Part shown: positions 1 through 8,673 of the stretch, piece by piece
How positions within the stretch are numbered: position 1 is the stretch's first letter
Layout of the letters: each line of letters begins with the position of its first letter
From: Pedobacter sp. MC2016-05
GTDB taxonomy: Bacteria; Bacteroidota; Bacteroidia; Sphingobacteriales; Sphingobacteriaceae
DNA: 64,000 nucleotides
Direction: 5' to 3'
NCBI RefSeq assembly: GCF_026239735.1
Contig: NZ_JAPIVT010000009.1
Location: forward strand, 1-64,000
Program-made: the position numbers and the translations under genes
The notes under the pieces: generated by a model
The model's database searches: none
The model's input: the letters and a program-made list of their open reading frames with translations, nothing else
What the model was told of the DNA's origin: nothing

Positions 1-1
1 C

Positions 2-820
2 GAAGTGCAAAGCGGAAAACTATTATTAGATGAACGGTTTATATATGGAGGCCTCTGGCGCAGCATTTATTTTATCCTGCTAGCCTCCGGTTATTATTCC
101 CTTATCAATTACCTAAAAGAGCGGGATAAGAGAGAATTATCTGAAAAAAGTTTCCTTGTCGGGCAGCTAAAAGCCAAACAAACACAGATAGAACTGCACC
201 ATAGCAAAAATGCATTTCTCCGTGCCCAGATCAATCCGCATTTCCTTTTCAACACCATTAGTTTCATTTACAGCAAGATCCATAAAAGCGATCCCAAAGC
301 CGGCAAAGCACTTGCGCTGCTATCCAGGATCATGCGATATGCCCTGCGCAGCGGCAACGAACCATCACTGATCAAAATATCAGACGAACTGCAGCAGATC
401 AGAAACCTTATTGCCCTATGGGAAATGCGCCAGGAGGGCGAGCCAACAACTTTCCTTTTGGAGATCGAAGCGCGTGCCGAGCAGCATGAGTTCATTCCTC
501 TGGTCTTGCTCACGCTGGCAGAAAATATGTTCAAGCATGGAAACCTCAGTCATTCGGATTATCCCGCAACACTGAATATCCAAAGAGACGAGATCTGCCT
601 CTACATTCAAACCCGTAACCTGGTCAATACCGGGCTGAATGACAGCGGAGACCATACCGGACTGCAGAACATCAGGCAGCGCTTGCTGCTCAGCTACGGA
701 CCACAGGCACACATCGAGCATTATACACTTGGAGATCAATATATCGTGAAGATAAAGACACCACTCGAGATTCCATCTTCACAGGATCCCTTTTTAAACC
801 ACGTTACAGGTACAGAATAA
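2..820 (+). CDS. Sensor histidine kinase, LytS/YehU type (5' partial)
   Basis: The frame is open to the first bases of the window, so the true start lies upstream and the GTG at base 5 is probably internal. A hydrophobic segment (about residues 15-30) is followed by a coiled linker and a His_kinase (PF06580-type) core: the phosphoacceptor motif INPHFLFNT at about residues 76-84 and an N-box-like LTLAENMFKHG near residue 168. Kinases of this family sit in the inner membrane and phosphorylate a LytTR response regulator that is usually encoded next door. Here no LytTR gene follows; the DNA downstream turns AT-rich and accessory, so the partner must be upstream of the window or lost. The family call is secure; signal and target are unknown. 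Confidence 0.9.
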   Translation, partial: EVQSGKLLLDERFIYGGLWRSIYFILLASGYYSLINYLKERDKRELSEKSFLVGQLKAKQTQIELHHSKNAFLRAQINPHFLFNTISFIYSKIHKSDPKAGKALALLSRIMRYALRSGNEPSLIKISDELQQIRNLIALWEMRQEGEPTTFLLEIEARAEQHEFIPLVLLTLAENMFKHGNLSHSDYPATLNIQRDEICLYIQTRNLVNTGLNDSGDHTGLQNIRQRLLLSYGPQAHIEHYTLGDQYIVKIKTPLEIPSSQDPFLNHVTGTE

Positions 821-1198
821 ATATAAGAAACAATTATATGATGATTATGAGAAGGCTAAAAATAACATATCAACAAGCTATTCGACATTTAGCTAATTAA
901 CTTTTCGCTCGAAAGTATACCGGCATGCAATAAAAAAAGACCAAGCCATGGAAGGCGGGTTTTACTTTGTCAACAATACGGGCCGTCAAATGAGTTCTAG
1001 CGCGGTTATCATGCCGTTAAAAAAATAAAACGTTAATGCTTTCTATAATGGTGGCAGCAGAATATATAAAGCTCTATTGGCTACTATAATAGCAAGCAAT
1101 AATAAATATTTCATCTAAAATAAACGGTGGTTTTATAAGATTTTAAAATCTGTCTAGGATTTAATCAATATTCTAAAACCCCAGCTTCCCAAAAACTT
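821..1198. other. Gene-poor stretch after the kinase
   Basis: No convincing gene. Two mini-frames exist: a 19-codon frame starting at about 840 and a 26-codon frame from ATG 948 (starts MEGGFYFVNN, ends near 1028). Neither has a recognisable product. The second could be the tail of a lost gene. The stretch marks the change from the kinase to the recombinase region. Confidence 0.4.
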
Positions 1199-1249
1199 GT
1201 ATCACAAAACAAAGTTTATTAAATTTACAAAGAAGGGTTTTAGTGATAC
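1199..1249. promoter_or_regulatory. Inverted repeat at the recombinase start
   Basis: Left arm GTATCACAAAAC (1199-1210) and right arm GTTTTAGTGATAC (1237-1249) are inverse complements except for one extra base, with a 26-base spacer. The right arm ends five bases before the recombinase ATG at 1254. It could be an operator for autoregulation or a crossover/res site bound by the recombinase dimer. The repeat is seen directly; the role is inferred. Confidence 0.5.
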
Positions 1250-1253
1250 AATA

Positions 1254-1856
1254 ATGAAGATCGGATACGCTAGAGTTTCTACTAAAGAACAAAATTTATA
1301 TTTGCAAATTGAAGCACTCGAAAAAGCGGGGTGTGAAATCATTTTCAGAGAAACAATTTCTGGAGCAACAAAAGTTCGCCCAGAACTTGATAGAATGATT
1401 AGCCAGTTTCGAAAAGGTGATGAATTGGTTGTTTGGAAATTGGACCGTTTGGGAAGAAGCTTAAAACATATAATTGATTTAGTTTTAAGATTAAGTGAAG
1501 AAGGAATTATTATCAAAGGTTTAACCGATGGAGTTGATACATCAACAATTAATGGTCGCCTTTTTTTAAATATCATGGCTTCGTTAGCTGAATATGAAAG
1601 GGAATTGATCAGAGAAAGAACAAAAGCCGGCTTAGAATCCGCGAGGGCAAGAGGCCGTACGGGAGGCAGGCCGAAAGGTTTTACCAAAGACACGATTTCC
1701 AAATTGTTGGTTATGCGCTCAGTGTATAAAGATTTCGATAAAACTCCTGAAGAAATCTATAAAGGACTACAATTAACTAGAGCAAGATTTTACCGCTATT
1801 CAAAGATCCTAGACACTTACAATAACGAGGAAATAAAAAACATGCAGAAAAAATAA
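1254..1856 (+). CDS. Serine recombinase (resolvase/invertase family)
   Basis: A 200-residue small serine recombinase. The N-terminal catalytic domain begins MKIGYARVST with the nucleophile Ser9. The arginine-rich active-site motif WKLDRLGRSLKH is near residues 60-71, and the long E-helix (ASLAEYERELIRERTKAGL) follows around residues 110-130. A GRTGGRPKG linker leads to a short C-terminal helix-turn-helix. ATG 1254 is chosen because it gives the conserved N-terminus; an upstream in-frame TTG would run through the inverted repeat. Such enzymes cut both strands through a 5'-phosphoserine link and resolve or invert DNA between short sites. No transposase is adjacent. It probably belongs to a mobile or invertible element, with the repeat at 1199-1249 as candidate site. 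Confidence 0.93.
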   Translation: MKIGYARVSTKEQNLYLQIEALEKAGCEIIFRETISGATKVRPELDRMISQFRKGDELVVWKLDRLGRSLKHIIDLVLRLSEEGIIIKGLTDGVDTSTINGRLFLNIMASLAEYERELIRERTKAGLESARARGRTGGRPKGFTKDTISKLLVMRSVYKDFDKTPEEIYKGLQLTRARFYRYSKILDTYNNEEIKNMQKK

Positions 1857-1881
1857 AAACCATTATTTTATTACCTTTACT

Positions 1882-1908
1882 AAAGCTTAAAAGATAAGCT
1901 CTTTATTG
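1882..1908 (+). terminator. Candidate terminator after the recombinase
   Basis: Six-base stem AGCTTA/TAAGCT (1884-1889 with 1895-1900) with a five-base loop, flanked by A-rich and then CTTTATT sequence, 27 bases past the recombinase stop. The stem is weak. Confidence 0.35.
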
Positions 1909-2068
1909 TTCTAAATAAAAATCATCCCAAGATTTATTAGCCAAATGTCGTGTGAAACGACTATAAACGTTTAAAACGCTTATTTACGATAACAAAATTT
2001 ATAAACAAAACAGCTGAAACAACATCAAGGCGCGGGTTCTAAAAAAGGTGTTGCGTAAATCTAGATGT

Positions 2069-3325
2069 TGTGCGTCATACTAAAAGACACCGTTACAATG
2101 AAAGTGAAAATATATAATCAAAACATTTTTATCCTTTTATGGACATTATTTATTGTTGTAACAATCTCTTGCAATAATCAAAGTCAATCAAATAAGGAAA
2201 ATCAGATAGTACAGACTAAAGCTGACAGTAAATTATTGAAATACACAACTGGGGTTCGGTCATTTTTAGAGGATAGTAAAGGAAATGTTTGGTTTGGTAG
2301 TGGCAATGAAGGAGTGTGTTTGCTTCAAAATGGGAAGTTTCAATATTTCACAACAGAAAACGGGTTAAGTAATAATCAGATAAGAAATATTTATGAAGAT
2401 AAAAATGGTATAATATGGTTTGAATGTGGCAGAGGATTAAGTATATATGATGGACAAAAAATGTCTATTTACAAAGAAAGGAATTACGATTCAACAACAC
2501 AATGGCAATTAGGAGATAAAGATATTTGGTTTAAAGGCGATGAATTAGAAGGCTACAACAAACTTGAAAAGAATCCAGGAGTGTATCAGTATGATGGAAA
2601 AAAACTTTCCTATCGCACATTTCCTGTTACACCAAAATCCGAAGTTGAGCGTAGGTTTCATTATGCAATTTCAACACCTTTTTTAAAAGGTAAAAATGGC
2701 ACGATTTGGTTTGGAGCCTACAAAGCGTTAGTTGGATATAATGGCTCAGATTTTAAAATAATAACTGATGAATATCTTGGGCTAAATGGAGAAAATGGTT
2801 CTTTGCATATTCGGAGCATCTTGGAAGACAGCAAAGGAAATCTTTGGATTGCTAATAATGGAAGCGGTGTTTTAAAGTATGATGGAAATGAAATAATTAA
2901 TTTCACAACACAACAAAAATTACAAAAGGAGAACACCAAAGGCAGCTCACTTGAGAGAGCTTTTTCCATTGGAGAGGATGCTTCAGGAAATATTTGGTTT
3001 GGGACTGTAGAATCTGGGGTATGGAGATATGATGGCAATTCCGTTAAAAATTTTACTAAAGACGATGGACTTGAGAGCAAACACATTTGGGAAATATATA
3101 AAAGCAAACAAGGAGAATTGTGGTTTGGAGGCGCCAATCCAAGTGGCGTATATATTTTCAATGGAAAGTCTTTTGAAAGAAAATATTAAAAGTACGAACG
3201 CACAACATCGGTTTGGCAATATGGCGGGGAAAGTGCTTTTATGAAACATTTATGCAAGGTTGAACTTTAGTAATTCTTTTCGATATTTGTGCTAAAAGTC
3301 CGCCACATCGCCAAGCCGAAAACCG
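2069..3325 (+). mobile_element. Integron-type gene cassette (single, no integrase nearby)
   Basis: The unit runs from the G^TT point of GTTGTGC (2068-2074) to the G^TT of an attC-like site (3325-3327). It carries one promoterless gene whose ATG is 29 bases from the left boundary and whose stop is 10 bases before the attC. The left boundary GATGTTGTGCGT (2064-2075) is the perfect inverse complement of ACGCACAACATC (3198-3209). This is what an excised circular cassette needs, because R' (GTTGTGC) pairs with R'' (GCACAAC). Compact single-gene layout and low GC fit. No tyrosine integron integrase is present in the window, so this would be an orphan (SALIN/CALIN-like) cassette. The assignment is my inference from structure. 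Confidence 0.55.
2098..3189 (+). CDS. Two-component-regulator-propeller lipoprotein
   Basis: A 363-residue protein with a lipoprotein signal peptide (hydrophobic residues 9-22, lipobox VTISC, Cys25) followed by repeated Reg_prop-type blades, for example EDSKGNVWFGSG, EDKNGIIWFECG, EDSKGNLWIAN and EDASGNIWFGT, each about 40-60 residues apart. The blades resemble the periplasmic sensor half of hybrid two-component systems. Here there is no membrane helix, kinase or HTH after the propeller, so it is a free-standing outer- or periplasm-facing propeller. ATG 2098 gives the signal peptide; the upstream in-frame TTG-type start at 2065 does not. The gene lies in an attC-bounded cassette and is clearly more AT-rich than the metabolic genes to the right. 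The ligand is unknown. Confidence 0.85.
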   Translation: MKVKIYNQNIFILLWTLFIVVTISCNNQSQSNKENQIVQTKADSKLLKYTTGVRSFLEDSKGNVWFGSGNEGVCLLQNGKFQYFTTENGLSNNQIRNIYEDKNGIIWFECGRGLSIYDGQKMSIYKERNYDSTTQWQLGDKDIWFKGDELEGYNKLEKNPGVYQYDGKKLSYRTFPVTPKSEVERRFHYAISTPFLKGKNGTIWFGAYKALVGYNGSDFKIITDEYLGLNGENGSLHIRSILEDSKGNLWIANNGSGVLKYDGNEIINFTTQQKLQKENTKGSSLERAFSIGEDASGNIWFGTVESGVWRYDGNSVKNFTKDDGLESKHIWEIYKSKQGELWFGGANPSGVYIFNGKSFERKY

Positions 3326-3331
3326 TTGCAA
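3200..3331 (+). repeat. attC-like recombination site
   Basis: Imperfect palindrome with conserved triplets AAC (3204-3206) and GTT (3325-3327). The arms are 3204-3227 and 3300-3327: after the triplets, about 17 of 21 positions pair, and the right arm has four extra bases, as extrahelical bases do in attC hairpins. The 72-base middle (3228-3299) would be the variable terminal structure. The outer core GCACAAC (3200-3206) pairs with GTTGTGC at the cassette's left end. Total size is within the usual attC range. Confidence 0.55.
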
Positions 3332-3779
3332 GCATTACCAAATAATGAATTGCGATAGGCCAAGAATTTATATTTAAATTTTGTCTCGCGAAACGAACTT
3401 TTAATTTGCTATTATATTATCATTTACTCATTATCAAAAACTAAAAATTAAATTTGATTAATGAAATGGCTTATGATAATATAGGAAAAAAGCGGAGTAC
3501 TTTAGGACAATAGTAGGCGACTCTGCTTACTATAATATTCTCAAGCCCTACCTTCTGGAACTTATTAAATAACTAGGAAATAGTGATAATCTAAAACGAG
3601 AATTTTAAGCTAGGGTTATAAAGACATAAAAGCTTTTTAATATCATATTTGGCATGATATTCCCTGCTGCCTTAATTTATATTATTGTGAATAATTAAGA
3701 ACATAATTATACAAAGGCTATCAATTAAATACCTGTAACAAATAATAATATCAATGCTCTAAGGATCAAAATTGAAAAG
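3332..3779. other. AT-rich gene-less stretch
   Basis: No open frame of note and no clear repeat. It separates the cassette from the next secreted-protein gene and presumably holds that gene's promoter, but I see no convincing -33/-7 pair. Confidence 0.4.
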
Positions 3780-4637
3780 ATGAAATTAAAGTTTACACTA
3801 CTCATTTGCTTGATAGCAACCTCGCTAGTAAATTATGCCCAAACTTCCAAGACTGACATCCTTATTTTGGGTTCAGATCACTTAGGGCAAATATATAAGA
3901 AAGAATTTCCCACAACAGATGTATTTATGCCACAGGCGCAGAAGTCTGTAATAGATTTCACTAATTCGGTAACGGCTTATCGGCCTGATATGGTATGCGT
4001 TGAGATACTACCAAAATACCAAGGAGAAATTGATAGTCTCTACTCACTATACTCACGAAACAAGCTTGATTTCAAAAGTTTGGAGGATGGAAGAAGTGAA
4101 GTGTACCAAATCGCCTTTCGTATAGCTAAAGAAATGAAGCTAAAGAAGATTTATTGCGTAAATGCTCCCGGTGGCACATCACAAAGCATCCTAGATAATG
4201 GTGATAACATCGAAATATACAAAAAAGAAGGATTAGAATTAAGAGCGTATGCCGTTGAGAAACTGACCCAACTACAAAAAGGGACAATAAGTTTCAAAGA
4301 CTATCTTCATTTTGGAAATCAACCAGAGATTGCTCAGAAAGTTTATCATTTAAGATATGTTACTCCGTCAAGAGTTATTAATGGACGGTTTAAAAACCCT
4401 GATTCAATGATTGACACAGCCTACGTAAATCCCAAATACATTGGTGCAGAATTAACTTCAGTTTTTAAGAATCGAGATTATAAGATTTATTCTAATATTG
4501 TTACGGGTCAAATGGAAGCAAGATCTAAAAGAATTTTACTAGTTATTGGAGTAGCACACATAGGCTCTTTAAAAAACATATTGAGGGATGATAGTGAATA
4601 TAATATCATTGACATTCGAACCTATTTAAAAAAATAG
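3780..4637 (+). CDS. Secreted DUF5694/TraB-like protein
   Basis: A 285-residue protein with a cleavable signal peptide (residues 1-20, ending NYAQ). The mature part begins with a beta-strand and the motif LILGSDHLG, followed by RPDMVCVEILPKY near residue 75 and, close to the C-terminus, VIGVAHIGSLKNIL. The pattern of an N-terminal G-x-x-H, a central Glu and a C-terminal G-x-x-H is that of the EreA/TraB/ChaN-like fold and DUF5694, a family common in Bacteroidota whose reaction is not established. The protein is probably periplasmic. It is monocistronic, with a hairpin 25 bases after the stop. The fold assignment is moderately sure; no specific function is claimed. Confidence 0.7.
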   Translation: MKLKFTLLICLIATSLVNYAQTSKTDILILGSDHLGQIYKKEFPTTDVFMPQAQKSVIDFTNSVTAYRPDMVCVEILPKYQGEIDSLYSLYSRNKLDFKSLEDGRSEVYQIAFRIAKEMKLKKIYCVNAPGGTSQSILDNGDNIEIYKKEGLELRAYAVEKLTQLQKGTISFKDYLHFGNQPEIAQKVYHLRYVTPSRVINGRFKNPDSMIDTAYVNPKYIGAELTSVFKNRDYKIYSNIVTGQMEARSKRILLVIGVAHIGSLKNILRDDSEYNIIDIRTYLKK

Positions 4638-4659
4638 CTTTATACCATAATTTACAAAG

Positions 4660-4690
4660 AAGGCTTGTTACAGTACAAGCCTTATCTTTG
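4660..4690 (+). terminator. Rho-independent terminator candidate
   Basis: Nine-base perfect stem AAGGCTTGT/ACAAGCCTT (4660-4668 with 4675-4683), six-base loop, followed by a short ATCTTT tract, just after the DUF5694-like gene. The rest of 4691-4980 holds no recognisable feature. Confidence 0.6.
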
Positions 4691-4980
4691 AATCATTATG
4701 AAAAAATTAAACGTAATTTTTATATAAAAAACGATCTTGTCTTTCTAATTCTGGCAGATAAGTACATTTTTGTGCGTTTGCGCCAAAGCATCAATATTCC
4801 CAAAAAACGGTCGAATTTTGATAGGCCAATAGATATTCATTATGAATAGTTTATCTCAAAAAAGGAAAGTATTCCTCCTACTATATTGTTCTTTCAGCTC
4901 TAAGGTTAGCTGCACCAAAAACCGCGAAGAAAAAATCTTTAAAAAAATGAACAAATAATTCTGATAAGAATAAATTTAAT

Positions 4981-6219
4981 TTATTCGGCCCCATCAACTT
5001 GACTCTTTCTATATACTTTCTTGCTTCTCTTACCCCATTTCCTGTTATACCAGATAATAAAACCAGTTATTGGAAGACTTGCCCCGATAATACAGGCTAT
5101 GAACGCGATTATTTTAGTTGGCAAACCGAGGATTTGTCCGGTATGAATATCGAAGTCCATCCGGTAGATCTTTTCGCCTAAGGACAAGCTACTATAAGGC
5201 CTGGCTCTTTCACCTTTACTCAATAATTCCTTGCCTGAGATTTTGTCAAAATAATGTACAGCATTGTTGTAAATAAGCGTTCCGTCCCCGAACTGGACCA
5301 TCACCTGATAGGAATCATTTGATTTTTCGGGAAAATCGATAGAAATTTTACCATAGCGGTCTCCATATTTCTGATGCATCCTATCCCATATTTTGTCTTC
5401 AATATTTACCGAATGGGTATCTACAGTAGTGATGGTGTCCGATGTTGGTGGATCATAGGATTTTTCTGCCGGTGCCCGCCAGGTAAGAGTGCGGAAGACG
5501 CCATGTTCAAACCATCGAAAAGTAAACATAATCCCCGTTATGGTCAGCAGCATAACGAAAAGCAATGAATAAAAGCCGAAAACATTATGTAAATCGATAT
5601 TTAAGCGCTTCCATCCGGCAGACCATTTTACCCTGAAACTTTTTTCCCTTGTTTTTTTTGTCCACTTGAGCGGGAACCACCAGATAAGACCAGTGATCAT
5701 GGTTACCACGAATATGATACAGGCAGCGCCCACTATTGGGCTGCCAACTTTCTGCGGAAGCCATAGGAAGCGGTGGCCAGCCCGGATGAAAATAAAAAAC
5801 TTTTCTGCTGGCGCAGCTTCGGATTTATCCTTTAAAATCTCTGCAGTGTAAGGATTAACATACAACTGAGCAAAAGTGGATGTATCGGGGCGATAAAAAA
5901 TCAGTGCCGACTTACCTGGCTTACTATAATTGATACCTGTGATTTCCGCACCCTTCAATCCTTTTTTGTCAAAATAATCCTGAACCTTTTTTTCTATTGC
6001 TGAGGGAGTTAGATAAGGCTTGTCAAGAGCAATAACCCGCTGATAAGGCTCTGTAAAATACCAGGTTTCATACCTCCAGGTCCAGATTCCGCCAGTGAGG
6101 CAAACAACGAATACGATCACTCCTGAAATTAATCCGAGCCAGAGGTGTAGCCATTCAGAGACCTTTCTGAATATTGACTTTTTTGATTTTTTGGTTACGT
6201 TTGATTTGGCTTTAAGCAT
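4981..6219 (-). CDS. PepSY-associated TM protein (PiuB-like)
   Basis: A 412-residue inner-membrane protein. After a lysine-rich N-terminus, the first helix (WLHLWLGLISGVIVFVVCLTG, about residues 24-44) leads to a periplasmic PepSY-like region. Further helices lie around residues 160-185, 212-235 and 368-390. The H-x-W/HxxxG pattern and the second PepSY-like loop are those of the PepSY_TM/iron-regulated membrane protein family, often linked to siderophore uptake and periplasmic ferric-siderophore reduction. It lies 55 bases downstream of a siderophore receptor in the same direction, so the two form an iron-uptake operon. A strong hairpin between them may tune its expression. Confidence 0.88.
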   Translation of the reverse strand: MLKAKSNVTKKSKKSIFRKVSEWLHLWLGLISGVIVFVVCLTGGIWTWRYETWYFTEPYQRVIALDKPYLTPSAIEKKVQDYFDKKGLKGAEITGINYSKPGKSALIFYRPDTSTFAQLYVNPYTAEILKDKSEAAPAEKFFIFIRAGHRFLWLPQKVGSPIVGAACIIFVVTMITGLIWWFPLKWTKKTREKSFRVKWSAGWKRLNIDLHNVFGFYSLLFVMLLTITGIMFTFRWFEHGVFRTLTWRAPAEKSYDPPTSDTITTVDTHSVNIEDKIWDRMHQKYGDRYGKISIDFPEKSNDSYQVMVQFGDGTLIYNNAVHYFDKISGKELLSKGERARPYSSLSLGEKIYRMDFDIHTGQILGLPTKIIAFIACIIGASLPITGFIIWYNRKWGKRSKKVYRKSQVDGAE

Positions 6220-6231
6220 GAGATAGAAATT

Positions 6232-6261
6232 AGCGCAGCCATTTTGTTAAATGGCTGCGCT
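6232..6261 (-). terminator. Intercistronic hairpin (partial terminator or attenuator)
   Basis: Perfect 13-base stem AGCGCAGCCATTT/AAATGGCTGCGCT with loop TGTT, placed between the receptor stop and the PepSY start, 12 bases upstream of the latter's ATG. The T-tract on the minus strand (AATTTCT) is poor, so read-through or mRNA stabilisation is likely rather than full termination. Confidence 0.55.
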
Positions 6262-6274
6262 GTTGGAACATTAA

Positions 6275-8647
6275 TTAAAATTTAAAACTGATGTTCGCCA
6301 GATACTGTCTCAAGGTTTCCGGTATGCCATAATTTGTCCAGTATTTTTCATTGGAGATGTTGTTGGCCTTAATGCTTAATCTCCATTTGGGCTGATCATA
6401 AAATACGGACGCATTGATTACCGTATATTTTGGAATAACAATGGTGTTTTCCGCATCAAAAAAGTTATCAGACACATAGTTGCCACCAAATCCGAGTCCG
6501 ATGTTTTTGAGGGTTTGCCCAGTAAATTTATAACTTACCCAAATGTTGGCATAATCCGTTGGCGTTTGCGCTTGGTAATTGCCCACGTTCGCAGCGGCAT
6601 TGATGATGCGGTAACTGTTTTTGGCATAACCTGCAACAATATTCAATCCAGATATTGGATTGGCGATCACTTCAGCCTCAAATCCTTTACTTTTTGAAGT
6701 TGCATCCTGAATGGTGATACCATTGACCAAACGGGTATCGTTAGTAATTTTTATGTCGTAATAACTTAATGTTGCATTCAGTTTTTTACCAAAGGCTTCC
6801 ACTTTAACACCACCTTCCCACTGATTTGCCTGGCGAGGTTTCAGGATGTCTATCGTTCCGGTTGGCTGCGTCACCGGACCGTTGTTCTGGAAACCGTTCA
6901 TATAGTTTCCAAATAATGACAATTGATCTTTCACAACCTGATAACTCAAGCCAAGTTTTGGAGAGAAAGCCGTCTGGTTAAAGGATCCTGTGGTTGCCTT
7001 TACACCGTTTGAGATTGGTGCTGCATTTTCAAAACGGTCCACACGAAGGCTCAACATGGCATTTAACCGGTCTGTAATGCTCAACACATCAGATGCATAG
7101 GCGCTGTATGAGCCCTGTTTGTTCGTGGTGTTGGTCTGACTGGTTGAAGTGGCTATTAAAGCACTTATTTTTTCAGAATTTAGTCCCGGAATCACTTGAG
7201 AAGTGTTCAGGTTGATTCTATCATATACACCAAGGTTGGTGAATCTTAAGGAACTTCTGAATGTATAGAAATTAACTCCTGCCAATAAGCGGTTTCTCAT
7301 ACCTGCAAGCTTAAAATCACCATTGAAGTTTTGCTGACCATTTAATGAAGTAAAAATCCGGGGACCATAATTAAATATTGCACGGTCAAATATATTATCT
7401 GAAATCCACTGCGGATATATCTGGCTACTGTGATCTATCTGGTTTTCTCCATAAGAGATACTGGTAGTCGAGGTCCATTCTTCTGAAATCCTATACTTTC
7501 CTTCGGCGAATATATTAGTTGATTTTAAAGACGCATCAATGTCTGCTCCGCCAAGAGAAGTCTCAAACCCAATTGGAATGTCCCTGAAGTTTTTATAACC
7601 CGTTCTGCCCAGATTCTGGTAGTATGCTACCGTTGAACGGTTGGTCTGATTGAATTCTCCTTCAAAAAGGAAAGATAAACGGTCACTCACTTTATAGGCA
7701 AAACTTGGCGCAAAAGTATACATGCGCTTATACCCGAAATTTTGAAATGAATTTTCACGATGTGCTGCTGCATTTATCCGCAGGAGCGCTGTTTTATCTT
7801 TATTCAATGGGGTATTTATATCAGCGGTCAGCCGGCTAAGTTCATAACTACCAAGCGTCACTCCTACTTCTCCCGCCAGACTATCAAAGGGTTTTTTGGT
7901 TACCTGATTGATTAGTCCACCGAAACTAACTATACTTGAACCAAACAAGGTTGCCGATGGGCCTTTGATTACTTCAACCCTCTCCAGATTAATAGGGTCG
8001 GTTTGGTAAGACTGTACTGCTAAACCATTTCTAACCGTTGTAGTTGCATTGAAGCCCCGTATAGTGGCACCTGTTCCTCCAGCGGGATTATTGTTTGGCG
8101 CAATGCCTGGGACATTTCTTAATGATTCCTTGAAATCTACAACGACCTGTTCGGCAATCAGTTCTTTCCCTACTGAGGTATAAACCTGAGGATTCTCCAG
8201 ATTATCCAAAGGCATTCTGGCAACATATTCTGATTTTTTATTGGCAAACTTATTGGTTTTAAAAGACATGATATTTACGGATTCAAGTTGTCCGGAAGTT
8301 TCAGTCAGCGTAAAGATCATGGTAGTATTCTGACCAGATATTACAGCTGTTTCCTTTATCTGGGCCTGTAAGCCAACAGATTTTGCAGTGACCGTATAAT
8401 TTCCTGCAGGAAGCCTGTTGAATCTGAATTCCCCTTTTTCATTTGTTTGAGTAGATCGATTCAAAGGTGAAATGGCGATCGTTACGGCAGCCGCTGCTCT
8501 TCCATCGGAAGTCTTTACCGTTCCCACAAGAGCAGATAGTTGCGCCTGAGCGCTCAGTGAAGCAAAAACCAGAAGTAATATAATGACGCTAAAGTATTTG
8601 AATATAGATGTTTGAACTGTTTTGTCCGGGAAAGTAAAAAGATTCAT
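6275..8647 (-). CDS. TonB-dependent siderophore receptor
   Basis: A 790-residue outer-membrane receptor. Order: signal peptide (to about residue 36, ending AQAQ), a CarboxypepD_reg-like domain (residues about 38-115, with LVGTVKTSDGRAA), a plug domain (about 140-250, with GATIRGFN and VEVIKGPSATLFG), then a 22-strand barrel ending in the aromatic ISFKF. The plug motifs and 'NVPGIAPNNNPAGG' are those of the ferrichrome/ferric-siderophore receptors (TIGR01783-like). It takes up ferric siderophores using TonB energy. It is first in an operon with the PepSY protein. Upstream lie a TAnnTTTG promoter element and a perfect palindrome, which suggests iron repression. Confidence 0.93.
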   Translation of the reverse strand: MNLFTFPDKTVQTSIFKYFSVIILLLVFASLSAQAQLSALVGTVKTSDGRAAAAVTIAISPLNRSTQTNEKGEFRFNRLPAGNYTVTAKSVGLQAQIKETAVISGQNTTMIFTLTETSGQLESVNIMSFKTNKFANKKSEYVARMPLDNLENPQVYTSVGKELIAEQVVVDFKESLRNVPGIAPNNNPAGGTGATIRGFNATTTVRNGLAVQSYQTDPINLERVEVIKGPSATLFGSSIVSFGGLINQVTKKPFDSLAGEVGVTLGSYELSRLTADINTPLNKDKTALLRINAAAHRENSFQNFGYKRMYTFAPSFAYKVSDRLSFLFEGEFNQTNRSTVAYYQNLGRTGYKNFRDIPIGFETSLGGADIDASLKSTNIFAEGKYRISEEWTSTTSISYGENQIDHSSQIYPQWISDNIFDRAIFNYGPRIFTSLNGQQNFNGDFKLAGMRNRLLAGVNFYTFRSSLRFTNLGVYDRINLNTSQVIPGLNSEKISALIATSTSQTNTTNKQGSYSAYASDVLSITDRLNAMLSLRVDRFENAAPISNGVKATTGSFNQTAFSPKLGLSYQVVKDQLSLFGNYMNGFQNNGPVTQPTGTIDILKPRQANQWEGGVKVEAFGKKLNATLSYYDIKITNDTRLVNGITIQDATSKSKGFEAEVIANPISGLNIVAGYAKNSYRIINAAANVGNYQAQTPTDYANIWVSYKFTGQTLKNIGLGFGGNYVSDNFFDAENTIVIPKYTVINASVFYDQPKWRLSIKANNISNEKYWTNYGIPETLRQYLANISFKF

Positions 8648-8673
8648 AACGAAGAGTTTGGATTAAATTTTCG

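Noticed and set aside
1202..1702. 166-codon minus-strand frame across the recombinase
   Set aside because: It is the mirror of a well-supported recombinase and its product has no domain features.
2019..2071. ACAACATC/GATGTTGT pair read as a second, upstream attC
   Set aside because: Only eight bases pair and the interior lacks a convincing hairpin; it may be a degraded site but I do not call it.
1199..3331. Recombinase plus inverted repeats read as an invertible promoter switch
   Set aside because: The 12-base repeats at 2064 and 3198 flank the propeller gene and fit attC core pairing better. They do not match the arms at 1199-1249, so one enzyme acting on both is not supported.
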